This document shows positions 1 to 7,698 of a stretch of 64,000 nt of DNA, in pieces. Location: contig NZ_JACIXG010000021.1 of assembly GCF_014360585.1 (NCBI RefSeq), forward strand, positions 1-64,000. Reading direction: 5' to 3'. Under the pieces are notes generated by a model. That model saw only the letters and a list, made by a program, of their open reading frames with translations, ran no database searches and had not been told where the DNA came from. The DNA comes from Nocardioides sp. Its GTDB lineage: Bacteria > Actinomycetota > Actinomycetes > Propionibacteriales > Nocardioidaceae. Numbering within the stretch: the first letter of the stretch is position 1; the number at the start of each line of letters is the position of its first letter. Both the position numbers and the translations under genes were made by a program.

Positions 1-716
1 TCGGTGCGGGTGCCGTCATCGCGTCGGGGTGAGGCGAAGGCCTCGAGGTTGGTGGCCAGCCGATCGGCGGCTGCGTCCGGGATGACCGCGGAGATGCGGG
101 TGGTGCCATCCCCGACCCGGCGCATCGTGAGCCGGGTCTTCTTCCTAGCGTGGGCCTCCTCGGCCGCGAGCCGCTTGGCTTCCTCGGCCTCGGCGATCTC
201 CGGGGCGATCACGTCCAGGATCCGGCGCCCCAGGCGGCGCAGTCGGGTGGGATCGAGCTGGGTCGCATACCCGACCAGAGCCTGTTCGGCCTTGGTCTTG
301 ATCTCGGGGTCGAGGTCAGCGGCAAGGTCGTCGAGAGCTGCGACAATCACCTCTGCCTGGGCTGGGTTGCACTCGCCGCGGCGCATCGCTGCCGCGACGC
401 GGTGATAGGTCCGGTCCAAAGCGTGCGCGAGCCGGAGGTCGTCGCGCAGGACCTCAGGGCGCTGGTGGGTGTGGTGATGCAGCCACGCGGCCACATCACG
501 AGCCGCGCTGTCCGCAGCCACATCATCAGCTGCAGCCATCACGCGTAGCTCGAGCTCCGCCAGCTGGGCCTTCGCCCGGGCGATCTCAAGGAGCGCGGCA
601 GCCTTCTGACCGGTCGCCATGAACGTGGGGTTCGCGTCCGTGACCTCATCGAGGGTGCCGGTGATCGAGACGACGGCCTTCAGCACAGGATGCTGCGGCT
701 GTTGCAGCGTGCTCAT
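1..716 (-). CDS. DUF222 / HNH endonuclease-type protein, 5' part (3' end outside window)
   Basis: The 238 visible codons begin at an ATG preceded by GGGAGGTGA about 5 nt upstream, a strong ribosome site. The helical, Ala/Glu/Arg-rich text (for example AAWLHHHTHQRPEVLRDD and AAMRRGECNPAQAEVIVAAL) is typical of the DUF222 domain that precedes a C-terminal HNH nuclease motif in a large actinobacterial family. That C-terminal motif would lie beyond the left edge, so nuclease function cannot be checked here. A second, complete member lies at 10332-11654 on the plus strand; the two are only distantly similar. Cellular role of the family is unsettled. Confidence 0.85.
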   Translation of the reverse strand, partial: MSTLQQPQHPVLKAVVSITGTLDEVTDANPTFMATGQKAAALLEIARAKAQLAELELRVMAAADDVAADSAARDVAAWLHHHTHQRPEVLRDDLRLAHALDRTYHRVAAAMRRGECNPAQAEVIVAALDDLAADLDPEIKTKAEQALVGYATQLDPTRLRRLGRRILDVIAPEIAEAEEAKRLAAEEAHARKKTRLTMRRVGDGTTRISAVIPDAAADRLATNLEAFASPRRDDGTRT

Positions 717-1235
717 CGCGACGGTCACCTCCCGACGTACGAACTCAAAGGGCTTCCTGCTGATTGCAGAATCCCTGCTTGGTTCGCTGGTCCCGGAGGC
801 CCGTCAAGTACGGGCTATTACTTACCCTCGCAGCTCAGCGCTCACGCCCCTGGATCCCCTGGAATACCCCACGCCCGTTGTCTCCGGGTCTGAGAGGCAC
901 GCCTCTGTCGAGGTGGTCGGCCTTCACGTTCACGCCTACCCCCACCATAACATAATATGTGGCCGGAGGCACGCGAAAACCCGGAAAGAAAGGGATCGAA
1001 AACCCAATCAGGGACAGATATCCCAAACCCAACCCAGACCGCTGCTGGAAGCCCGCAAGACAGGTAAATGGCACCCGCCCAGGCACCCTGCTTCTAAATT
1101 CTCCCAACCCAGACAACGTATTGGCCCCACCCGTGCTGGAAGCCCGCACGAGACCAACGGACACACATCCACCCGACCCATACGCAAGCGGCCAGCGAGC
1201 CGCCACCGCGAAGAAGGCACGGTTATGACTGACGG
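717..1235. other. Long intergenic region, lower GC, no gene seen
   Basis: No reading frame here has convincing coding character. The section next to the DUF222 gene would be its 5' leader; an AT-rich patch at about 943-962 (TATTAT and TATGTT read on the minus strand) is the most promoter-like stretch and would imply a leader of roughly 200 nt. The right half contains short direct repeats, listed separately. Base composition is visibly poorer in GC than the flanking genes. Confidence 0.5.
1028..1148. repeat. Two-copy short direct repeat
   Basis: CCCAACCCAGAC occurs at 1028-1039 and 1103-1114, and TGCTGGAAGCCCGCA occurs at 1043-1057 and 1134-1148. The order is the same in both copies but the gap inside the second is longer (19 versus 3 nt). 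This looks like an ancient partial duplication or a repeated protein-binding site; no function is known. Confidence 0.6.
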
Positions 1236-1607
1236 CTATGACTGAGGCCTGGTCCCCGCCGGGGGAGTGAGGTCGACGTCGGTCCACACCTCGGTCATGT
1301 CGACGATGAGCCCGTCGCGCAACGTGATGAACGTTGCCACCTCGAAATGCTGGAGCTCGCCATCGGACGTCCCCGTGACATGACCTCGGCCCGCCGCCCG
1401 CTCGTGGTCGGCGATGCAGTCGAGGAGCCGGAAGTTCTGGAAGCCGGGATACTCCGCGTTGGTCCGCACCCAGGACTCCCGGTCGAACGTCTCGCCGGTG
1501 TGGACGTAGAGGCACGAGAACTCGGGATGGAGCAGCGCCGGAAGCTCGTCCCACTGATGGGCATCGATGACCTTTGCGAGCCGTTCCATCATCTCTTGTG
1601 CTGACAT
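1236..1607 (-). CDS. SnoaL-like / NTF2-family protein
   Basis: This 123-residue protein opens with a helix (SAQEMMERLAKVIDAHQWDE), then a short conserved region with LHPEFSCLYVHTGETFDRESW, and ends in beta-strands carrying VATFITLRDGLIVDMTEVW. That is the cone-shaped alpha+beta fold of the SnoaL/NTF2 superfamily, used by ketosteroid isomerases, cyclases and many proteins of unknown substrate. The ATG at 1607 was chosen; a GTG two codons earlier is possible. No clear Shine-Dalgarno is seen. It lies outside the KstR-boxed units, so a steroid role is only a guess. Confidence 0.7.
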   Translation of the reverse strand: MSAQEMMERLAKVIDAHQWDELPALLHPEFSCLYVHTGETFDRESWVRTNAEYPGFQNFRLLDCIADHERAAGRGHVTGTSDGELQHFEVATFITLRDGLIVDMTEVWTDVDLTPPAGTRPQS

Positions 1608-1878
1608 CCGCACAGGATGACAGACGCCTCCGGCCCGGGGGAGCGAGCCAACTGATCGCGCTCGCCGCGGCACGACGCCGTCGAGCGCGGGGCGCAATGA
1701 TGCGATCTGCGCCAACGACCGCGATGCTCTCGGCGCCTTCGGCGCCGGCGCGAACAGCGCACGGCATCCGCGCCGGCGCCGACTCAATCAGAGTGCAGCG
1801 CTTGCCAAATCTGATAGGCCAACGCACTATCGCACACCGCGGTTGTTCGCCGCGATACGGCACAAACAACCGCCAAGA
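1608..1878. other. Intergenic region without a recognised gene
   Basis: Upstream of the SnoaL-like gene and downstream of fadE27. A GGCGCC-TTC-GGCGCC hairpin at 1732-1746 is the only local structure noted. No plausible gene is seen. Confidence 0.4.
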
Positions 1879-1910
1879 GGAGAGGCCCCGGCACTCGCCG
1901 GGGCCTCTCC
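1879..1910 (-). terminator. Terminator hairpin of the fadE26-fadE27 unit
   Basis: A perfect 13-bp inverted repeat (GGAGAGGCCCCGG, loop CACTCG) sits 16 nt past the fadE27 stop. It lacks a strong T-run, as is usual for GC-rich actinobacterial terminators. Confidence 0.8.
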
Positions 1911-1926
1911 GAAGGTCAGCAGCCGA

Positions 1927-3018
1927 TCAGGACACAGCCAGAGCTCGACCGATCCGCAACGCCTGCTCCGTAGCTCCGCCGTAGACGAACTCGAAGCGCT
2001 TGGCGGCGGTGAAGTAGCGATGCGCCTCGCCGTCGAGGTCGATGCCGACGCCGCCGTGGATGTGGACGGTCGTGTGGGCGAGGCGATGAGCGGCGTCGGC
2101 GGCCCAGAGCTTGGCCACGGCGACCTGGTCGGCGGCGGGCAGTCCGGACGAGGTCCGCCAGGCGGCCTGCCAGAGGGTGAGTCGCTGGGCGAGTACGTCG
2201 ATGAACCCGTCAGCCAACCGCTGGGAGACGGCCTGGAAGGTGCCGATAGCGCGGCCGAACTGCTCTCGCGTCTTGGCGTAGGAAGAGGTGAGCTCCAGCG
2301 CCCCTTCGGTGACGCCCAACAACTCGGCGGCGGCGGCGACGGTGAGCAGATCGCCGAGGCGGGCGGCGGCAGAAGCATCGCCGATCCGACGAGCAGGAAC
2401 GGAAGCGAACGAGACCAATGCGGTGACGTCGCCGTCGCTGGTGCGCTGCGCGTGGCGGTCGACGCCCTCCGCGGAGGAGTTGACGAGGAAGACCCCGGTC
2501 GTGCCGTCCGGCATCGACGCGGTGACCAGGAACGCGTCGGCGATCATCCCGCCCCTGACCAGGGTCTTCACGCCAGTGAGCGTGTCGTCGGCGGCGACGA
2601 CGGTGGGGGAGTCGGGGAGGTGGGCGTGCTCCTCGGCGACGGCAGCAGCGAGCACTCGAGTTCCGTCGGCGACGCCGGTCAGCGCGTCCGCAGCGGTCTC
2701 GGCCGGCCCTGCTTCGGCGAGCAGCAGGCCGCAAGGTCCATGCGTCGCCAACGGTACCGGCGCGACGCGCCGTCCGGACTCGACGAGCACACGGCACAGC
2801 TCGACGATGCCGAGCCCGGCGCCGCCGTACGCCTCGGGCAGATGGAGCCCGAGCAGCCCGGCCTCGCCGAGGGAGGACCAGAGAGCGGTGTCGAAGCGGC
2901 CGCGGCCGCCGGCAGCCGCCTCGACCGTACGCAGCCGGTCGACCGAGGTGGCGTCGCCGATGATCTTCGCCGCGAGCTCGGCGGCTTCGTCGGATTCGGT
3001 GGAGAAAGAGAAATCCAT
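1927..3018 (-). CDS. fadE27: Acyl-CoA dehydrogenase, FadE27/ChsE5-like subunit
   Basis: A 363-residue acyl-CoA dehydrogenase. The N-terminal helical domain contains LPEAYGGAGLGIVEL, the middle beta domain is short, and the C-terminal domain holds the FAD-interacting motifs TREQFGRAIGTFQAVSQ and IHGGVGIDLDGEAHRYF. Its partner starts upstream at 4293 with a 72-nt gap. Size and pairing fit the alpha2beta2 steroid side-chain dehydrogenases of mycobacteria (FadE26-FadE27, also called ChsE4-ChsE5), in which only one subunit carries the catalytic base. The subunit assignment rests on partner identity and remembered family sequences. Reaction: alpha,beta-dehydrogenation of steroid side-chain CoA thioesters. 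Regulation by KstR is likely through the box at 4304. Confidence 0.75.
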   Translation of the reverse strand: MDFSFSTESDEAAELAAKIIGDATSVDRLRTVEAAAGGRGRFDTALWSSLGEAGLLGLHLPEAYGGAGLGIVELCRVLVESGRRVAPVPLATHGPCGLLLAEAGPAETAADALTGVADGTRVLAAAVAEEHAHLPDSPTVVAADDTLTGVKTLVRGGMIADAFLVTASMPDGTTGVFLVNSSAEGVDRHAQRTSDGDVTALVSFASVPARRIGDASAAARLGDLLTVAAAAELLGVTEGALELTSSYAKTREQFGRAIGTFQAVSQRLADGFIDVLAQRLTLWQAAWRTSSGLPAADQVAVAKLWAADAAHRLAHTTVHIHGGVGIDLDGEAHRYFTAAKRFEFVYGGATEQALRIGRALAVS

Positions 3019-3042
3019 GGTGGTCTCACAATCGACTGTGTT

Positions 3043-3077
3043 GGTCTCGACACGCTCGCTGCGCTCGCGGTTCGACC
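3043..3077. repeat. Dispersed GGTCTCGACA repeat, long form
   Basis: GGTCTCGACACGCTCGCTG...GGTTCGACC lies in the fadE26-fadE27 gap. It is one of five related copies in the window (also 5536, 13499, 20106 and 22449), each bounded by GGTCTCGAC/GGTCGAC and TCGACC ends. Such repeats are common between genes in Nocardioides-type genomes. Confidence 0.7.
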
Positions 3078-3090
3078 GACGGGTGGATGG

Positions 3091-4293
3091 TCAGCGTTTG
3101 GCGGCGGGGAGGCCGAGGCCCACGTAGCCGATGATGTCTCGTTGGATCTCGTTGGTGCCGCCGCCGAAGGTCATGACCAGCGAGGAGCGATGGAACCGCT
3201 CGAGGCGGCCGGCGAGGACGGCGCCGGGGGAGTCGGCCGTGAGTCCCGCGTGCGGACCGACGATCTCCATGAGCGTCCGGTAGACCTCGGTGGCCAGCTC
3301 CGACCCGTAGACCTTGGTCGCCGATGCCTCGGCCGGCGAGAGCGGGACCCCGTGGTCGGCGTCTGCTGCGAGCTTCCAGTTGATCAGCGAGAGTGCCTCA
3401 ATACGCGCATGCGCCCGCCCGAAGGCCAGCTGGACCCATTCGGTGTCGATCACCCGGCCACCGCCGGGGACGGTAGTGGTCTGGGCCCACTCCTTCACCA
3501 GTCCGAGCGAGTGCACCAGCGGCGCCGCCGAGGTGAGCGCGACCCGCTCGTGGTTGAGCTGGTTGGTCATCAGCGCCCAGCCGCCACCGCGCGAGGAGAC
3601 GAGGTTTGACGCGGGCACGCGGACATCGGAGTAGTAGGTCGCCGAGGTGCCGACCCCGGCCACGGTCTGCACCGGCGTGTAGGAGAACCCCGGGGAGGAC
3701 GTCGGCACCAGGATCATCGACAGCCCCTTGTGGCGCGACGCGTCCGGCTCCGTCCGGCAGGCGAGCCAGATCCAGTCCGCATACTGGATCAGCGAGGTCC
3801 ACATCTTCTGGCCGTTGATCACCCACTCGCCAGCGCCCTCGTCGAGCACCGCGCGAGTCTGCAGAGAGGCGAGGTCCGTCCCCGATCCCGGCTCGGAGTA
3901 GCCGATCGAGAAGTGCAGCTCCCCGGCGAGGATCTTCGGCAGGAAGTACGCCTTCTGCTCCTCGGTCCCGAACCGCATGATCGTCGGGCCGACCGTGTTG
4001 AGCGTGAGATAGGGGATCGGCACCCCGGCCACGGCGGCGGCATCGGTGAAGATCAGCTGCTCGACCATGGAGCGGTCCTGGCCGCCGTACTCCTTGGGCC
4101 AGCCGATCCCGAGCCAGCCGTCCGCGCCGATCTGACGGATGGTCGAGAGGTACACCTCCTGGTCGGCGTCGTCACCGAACTCGCCCGACGCACGGGCGAG
4201 AGCAGCCCGGCGCTCCGGCGTGACCAACTGGGCGAAATAGGAGTTGAGCTCTGAGCGAAGTTGCTCCTGGGCGGGTGTCAAGGCCACATGCAT
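3091..4293 (-). CDS. fadE26: Acyl-CoA dehydrogenase, FadE26/ChsE4-like subunit
   Basis: A 400-residue protein matching the usual length of mycobacterial FadE26. Recognisable segments are WPKEYGGQDRSMVEQLIFTD, FSIGYSEPGSGTDLASLQTR, NGQKMWTSLIQYADWIWLAC, TNQLNHERVAL and MTFGGGTNEIQRDIIGYVGLGLP; the order and wording follow FadE26 closely. It should form a heterotetramer with the downstream FadE27-like subunit and start beta-oxidation of the sterol side chain. The ATG at 4293 follows TAGTTT by 6 nt on the minus strand, so the message is probably leaderless. The KstR box 11-24 nt upstream overlaps that -10 box, which predicts repression until a steroid CoA inducer appears. Confidence 0.85.
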   Translation of the reverse strand: MHVALTPAQEQLRSELNSYFAQLVTPERRAALARASGEFGDDADQEVYLSTIRQIGADGWLGIGWPKEYGGQDRSMVEQLIFTDAAAVAGVPIPYLTLNTVGPTIMRFGTEEQKAYFLPKILAGELHFSIGYSEPGSGTDLASLQTRAVLDEGAGEWVINGQKMWTSLIQYADWIWLACRTEPDASRHKGLSMILVPTSSPGFSYTPVQTVAGVGTSATYYSDVRVPASNLVSSRGGGWALMTNQLNHERVALTSAAPLVHSLGLVKEWAQTTTVPGGGRVIDTEWVQLAFGRAHARIEALSLINWKLAADADHGVPLSPAEASATKVYGSELATEVYRTLMEIVGPHAGLTADSPGAVLAGRLERFHRSSLVMTFGGGTNEIQRDIIGYVGLGLPAAKR

Positions 4294-4303
4294 GTGATAA
4301 AAC

Positions 4304-4317
4304 TAGAACAGGTTCTA
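4304..4317. promoter_or_regulatory. KstR-type operator between fadE26 and kshA
   Basis: TAGAACAGGTTCTA matches the published KstR consensus TNNAACNNGTTNNA at every fixed position. It is centred between divergent fadE26 and kshA and touches -10 candidates on both strands (TAGTTT for fadE26, TACACT at 4316-4321 for kshA). No kstR gene is visible in the window. Confidence 0.88.
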
Positions 4318-4378
4318 CACTTTGAACAGATGCAGCGGATAGACGCAGCGTGGACAGCCCCCAGCGGAAGGTACGACG

Positions 4379-5572
4379 ATGGCCGACCTCACCACCCAGA
4401 CCCGCACGCTCGACCACGGCTCGCAGCCGGAGCGCTTCGCGCGCGGATGGCACTGTCTGGGCCTGGCCAGCGAGTTCAGGGACGGCAAGCCACATGCTGT
4501 CGAGGCCTTCGGCGGCAAGCTGGTCGTCTGGGAGGACTCCAAGGGAGAGCTGGGCGTGCTCGACGGCTACTGCCGCCACATGGGCGGCGATCTCACCCAG
4601 GGCACCGTGAAGGGCGACGAGGTCGGTTGCCCGTTCCACGACTGGCGCTGGGGCGCCGATGGCCGCTGCAAGCAGATCCCCTACGCCCGCCGCGTCCCGC
4701 TGCGCGCTCGCACCAAGGCGTACGAGACCGTGATCCGCAACGACGCACTGCTGATCTGGCACGACCCCGAGGGTTCCAAGGCCGACCACGACATCCTGCC
4801 GCCGGAGCTGCCCGACATCGGCGACCGCGAGATCTACACCGACTGGATCTGGAACACCGTGCCGATCAAGGGCAGCCACTGCCGCGAGCTGATCGACAAC
4901 GTGGTCGACATGGCGCACTTCTACTACGTGCACTTCGCCTTCCCGACCGACTTCCGCAACGTCTTCGAGGACCACACCGCGACGCAGTACATGGCGTCCA
5001 AGGGGCGACCGGACGTGGCCGGCGGCTACGGTGACGCCGACATGTTCCTGAAGTCCGAGGCGACCTACTACGGACCGGCGTACATGATCAACTGGCTCGA
5101 GGTCGACTACAAGGGCTTCGTGACCGAGGTGATCCTGATCAACTCCCACATCCCGACCGGCCCGGACTCCTTCCTCCTGCAGTACGGCATCACCGTCAAG
5201 AAGCCCGAGGGTCTCGACGACAAGACCGCCGACTTCATCGGCAAGAAGTACGCCGACATGTTCGGCGACGGGTTCCTCCAGGACGTAGCGATCTGGGAGA
5301 ACAAGGCGCCGGTGCAGAACCCGCTGTTGTGCGAGGAGGACGGCCCGGTCTACCAGCTGCGCCGCTGGTACGAGCAGTTCTACGTCGACGTCGCCGACAT
5401 CGAGCCCGAGATGCGCGCTCGTTTCGAGTTCGAGGTCGACACCACCAAGGCCAACGAGTTCTGGCACGATGAGGTCGCCGAGAATCTCCGCCGGATCGAG
5501 GCCGAGAAGGCGGAGAAGGCGGAGGACCCTGAGCGGGTCTCGACAGGCTCGACCACCGATGGAGCCAGTTGA
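4379..5572 (+). CDS. kshA: 3-ketosteroid 9-alpha-hydroxylase, oxygenase component
   Basis: A 397-residue Rieske non-heme iron oxygenase. The Rieske cluster ligands are C65 and H67 (CRHMGGDL) and C84 and H87 (CPFHDWRW). The mononuclear iron site is in NVVDMAHFYYVHF (H180, H185), with a likely Asp ligand in FLQDVAIWENK near residue 302. This is the KshA pattern. With KshB it hydroxylates C9 of 3-ketosteroids such as androstadienedione, causing ring B to open. It heads kshA-small protein-kshB; the next gene's ATG overlaps the kshA stop. GGAAGG precedes the start. The last residues (ERVSTGSTT) are encoded by a copy of a dispersed genomic repeat, so the extreme C-terminus is probably not conserved. 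Confidence 0.93.
   Translation: MADLTTQTRTLDHGSQPERFARGWHCLGLASEFRDGKPHAVEAFGGKLVVWEDSKGELGVLDGYCRHMGGDLTQGTVKGDEVGCPFHDWRWGADGRCKQIPYARRVPLRARTKAYETVIRNDALLIWHDPEGSKADHDILPPELPDIGDREIYTDWIWNTVPIKGSHCRELIDNVVDMAHFYYVHFAFPTDFRNVFEDHTATQYMASKGRPDVAGGYGDADMFLKSEATYYGPAYMINWLEVDYKGFVTEVILINSHIPTGPDSFLLQYGITVKKPEGLDDKTADFIGKKYADMFGDGFLQDVAIWENKAPVQNPLLCEEDGPVYQLRRWYEQFYVDVADIEPEMRARFEFEVDTTKANEFWHDEVAENLRRIEAEKAEKAEDPERVSTGSTTDGAS
5536..5554. repeat. Dispersed GGTCTCGACA repeat inside the kshA 3' end
   Basis: The short form GGTCTCGACAGGCTCGACC, nearly identical to the copy at 13499-13517 (one base differs). Here it is read in frame and supplies most of the residues just before the kshA stop. Confidence 0.75.
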
Positions 5573-5877
5573 TGGCTTCGTTCGTCCCAACTTCGCAGGA
5601 CACCGTCGAGGACCAGCGGCTCTACACCCAGGCCCGCCTGGTCGAGGTGGAGTGCCTCGACTGCCTTGCCCGCGTCGGGGTGAAGAAGAACAGCGAGCAC
5701 CAGACGTCGGTCCAGTGGACGGCCGAGGCCCAGGCCCAGTGTCCGGACCTCGTACGTCGCAAGGCCGCCGCCGGCGGTGAGCGGCTCGTCCACGCCCGCT
5801 GCCCTCGTCTGGCCGCGTCCATCGAAGAAGCCGTCGCCGACGGCCGGATCCAGATCGGGGCCGAGGATGGCTACTGA
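5572..5877 (+). CDS. Small four-cysteine protein between kshA and kshB
   Basis: A 101-residue protein that I cannot assign to a named family. Its ATG shares one base with the kshA stop (TGATG), and its end overlaps kshB by 11 nt, so the three genes are translationally coupled. It has four cysteines, C28 and C31 in ECLDCLARV and C57 and C77 in AQCPD and ARCPR, plus H43 and H74. That is compatible with a zinc ribbon or small Fe-S site but does not match ferredoxin spacing. The location suggests a job with the hydroxylase, for example assembly, stability or electron transfer; this is inference. Confidence 0.8.
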   Translation: MASFVPTSQDTVEDQRLYTQARLVEVECLDCLARVGVKKNSEHQTSVQWTAEAQAQCPDLVRRKAAAGGERLVHARCPRLAASIEEAVADGRIQIGAEDGY

Positions 5878-6916
5878 GTCGTTTCTAAATCCGGTCCGGG
5901 ATGTCGTAGAGGAGACCGCCGACGCCCGCTCGATCGTCTTCGAGGTCCCCGAGGACGTGAGGCACGCGTTCCAGCCGAAGCCGGGACAGTTCCTCACCGT
6001 CGCCGTGCCGAGCGACCGCGACGGTCTAGCGGCCCGCTGCTACTCGCTCTCCAGCGCGCCGGGCGATCCCCTCACGGTGACGGTCAAGCGCACCGTGGAC
6101 GGCTACGCGTCCAACTGGATCTGCGACAACCTCCGCCCTGGCGACACCCTGCGCGTGCTCCCGCCGAGCGGGATCTTCACCCCTGCTGACATCGACGCCG
6201 ACTTCCTACTCTTCGCCGGTGGGTCGGGTGTCACCCCGATCGTCTCGATCGCCCGATCCGCCCTGAGGGAGGGAACAGGGCGGATCGTGGTCTTCTACGC
6301 CAACCGCGACGAGCGCTCGGTGATCTTCGCGGAAGAGTGGGCGCGACTGGCCGCAGAGCATCCGGACCGGCTCCAGGTGGTCCACTGGCTCGAGTCCGTC
6401 CAGGGTCTGCCCACCCCTGAGCAGATCAAGGCGTTCGCGGCCGACCGGCTGACGTACGACGCCTTCGTCTGTGGGCCGGCGCCGTTCATGAAGGCGACGG
6501 TCGGGGCGCTCAAGGAGCTGGAGTTCCCGCGGGCCCGGCGCCACCAGGAGAAGTTCGCCTCCCTGGGTGGCAACCCGTTCGGCGAGGTCGTCCCGGTGGA
6601 GGATGCGGAGGCCGAGGTCGTCGACAACGGCCCCAAGCAGCCCGCCACGCTGGAGATCGAGCTCGACGGCACCGTCACCACGTACGACGACTGGGATCCC
6701 GGCATCCCGATGCTCGACTTCCTCGAGGCGAAGGGGGTCAAGGCGCCCTACTCCTGTCGCGAGGGTGAGTGCTCGGCGTGCGCGTTCCGGCTGCTCGAGG
6801 GCGAGGTGAAGATGGCGCGCAACGACGTGCTCGAGCAGGAGGACCTCGATGACGGGATCCGGCTCGGCTGCCAGTCGCTGCCGACCACCGACACCGTCCG
6901 CGGCACCTACTCCTGA
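5867..6916 (+). CDS. kshB: 3-ketosteroid 9-alpha-hydroxylase, reductase component
   Basis: A 349-residue flavin/ferredoxin reductase with three modules. The N-terminal FAD barrel has RCYSLSS at 57-63. The NAD-binding domain has GGSGVTPI at 118-125 and CGPAPFM. The C-terminal plant-type [2Fe-2S] domain has CREGECSACAFRL and a last Cys in LGCQS. It passes electrons from NADH to KshA. The ATG at 5867 was chosen because it gives the family's N-terminus and overlaps the previous gene by 11 nt; upstream codons in this frame look non-coding. Mycobacterial KshB is 358 residues, close to this length. Confidence 0.9.
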   Translation: MATESFLNPVRDVVEETADARSIVFEVPEDVRHAFQPKPGQFLTVAVPSDRDGLAARCYSLSSAPGDPLTVTVKRTVDGYASNWICDNLRPGDTLRVLPPSGIFTPADIDADFLLFAGGSGVTPIVSIARSALREGTGRIVVFYANRDERSVIFAEEWARLAAEHPDRLQVVHWLESVQGLPTPEQIKAFAADRLTYDAFVCGPAPFMKATVGALKELEFPRARRHQEKFASLGGNPFGEVVPVEDAEAEVVDNGPKQPATLEIELDGTVTTYDDWDPGIPMLDFLEAKGVKAPYSCREGECSACAFRLLEGEVKMARNDVLEQEDLDDGIRLGCQSLPTTDTVRGTYS

Positions 6917-6921
6917 GGGAC

Positions 6922-6974
6922 TCGCGCCAGACACAGATCACCAACCGGTTGCCAGATCGAGGTGTCTGGCGCGA
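6922..6974 (+). terminator. Inverted repeat after kshB
   Basis: TCGCGCCAGACAC at 6922-6934 pairs perfectly with GTGTCTGGCGCGA at 6962-6974 around a 27-nt loop. It starts 6 nt after the kshB stop. Position suggests a terminator of the kshA operon, but the long loop would also suit a paired protein-binding site. Confidence 0.55.
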
Positions 6975-7065
6975 TAGTGTCGCGCTGCCCGAACCACATC
7001 CCAACGGGTCCTCCGTAGCGAACCAGATCCGCTGCTCGGCGGGCTCAAGCGAGGTTTCCCCCAAC

Positions 7066-7647
7066 GTGTTCAATCGCAACTTCTACGCAGCGCAGGACGA
7101 CCGTCGTTTCGTCGTCGGCTATGCCCTCGACCTCGGTTTCCGGGTCTTCGACGCCTACTCGGCGCCAGGCCAGCCGTTGAGCGAGATCACCACGACGGCA
7201 TCGGCCTCGCTGCTCTCCCCGCGGCCCGCGTTCAAGCTCTACGCCCCCAACACCGGCCCTGAGCCGGTGATCACCCGGGTGGAGCTGGACGAGGCCGAGT
7301 TCGGTCCCGCGGCCTATGAGTACCAGTGCAACGGCTGGGGCCTGATCGGCCTCAACTTCGGCGGTGTCGTCGGTCTCGGTGGCCTCGGTTGGAGCACGCT
7401 GACCACGATGGCAGAGGCCCGTGCGGCCCGCTGGCACGCCGTGGAGCCGATCGGTGCTGCTCCCGCGGAGTGGAACTGGCCAGCTGTCGACGACGCTGCG
7501 CTCAAGATGTTCGAGGCGATCGTCTCGATGGCCGGCTCCGCCGTCGGCGACACCCCGATCCTGGCCGCCGCGGGCCAGCTGATCAAGGACAAGGGTCTTC
7601 TCTACGAATCCGGCGGCGCCCTCCACGCCCGCCCCGGCCTCGGCTGA
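7066..7647 (+). CDS. Hypothetical protein
   Basis: A 193-residue protein I do not recognise. The GTG at 7066, just before NRNFYAAQDDRRFVVGYALD, was chosen because upstream codons lack protein character; GAGG lies about 11 nt upstream. The middle has a Gly-rich hydrophobic stretch (GWGLIGLNFGGVVGLGGLGW) and the C-terminal third is helical. No signal peptide or clear transmembrane helix is seen. It follows the kshAB operon on the same strand but is separated by the inverted repeat, so it may be a separate transcription unit. Confidence 0.6.
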   Translation: MFNRNFYAAQDDRRFVVGYALDLGFRVFDAYSAPGQPLSEITTTASASLLSPRPAFKLYAPNTGPEPVITRVELDEAEFGPAAYEYQCNGWGLIGLNFGGVVGLGGLGWSTLTTMAEARAARWHAVEPIGAAPAEWNWPAVDDAALKMFEAIVSMAGSAVGDTPILAAAGQLIKDKGLLYESGGALHARPGLG

Positions 7648-7698
7648 CCGGCCTCGGCCGGCCAGCGCGCACGTGCGCGGTCTGTGACAATCGCGGTC

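Noticed and set aside
1843..3609. A 588-codon open frame on the plus strand across fadE26-fadE27
   Set aside because: Low-complexity Gly/Glu/Arg text antisense to two clear acyl-CoA dehydrogenase genes.
4330..4378. An ATG 8 nt after TACACT ahead of kshA as an alternative start
   Set aside because: It is out of frame with kshA and its frame shows no protein family; the ATG at 4379 with GGAAGG gives the proper KshA N-terminus.
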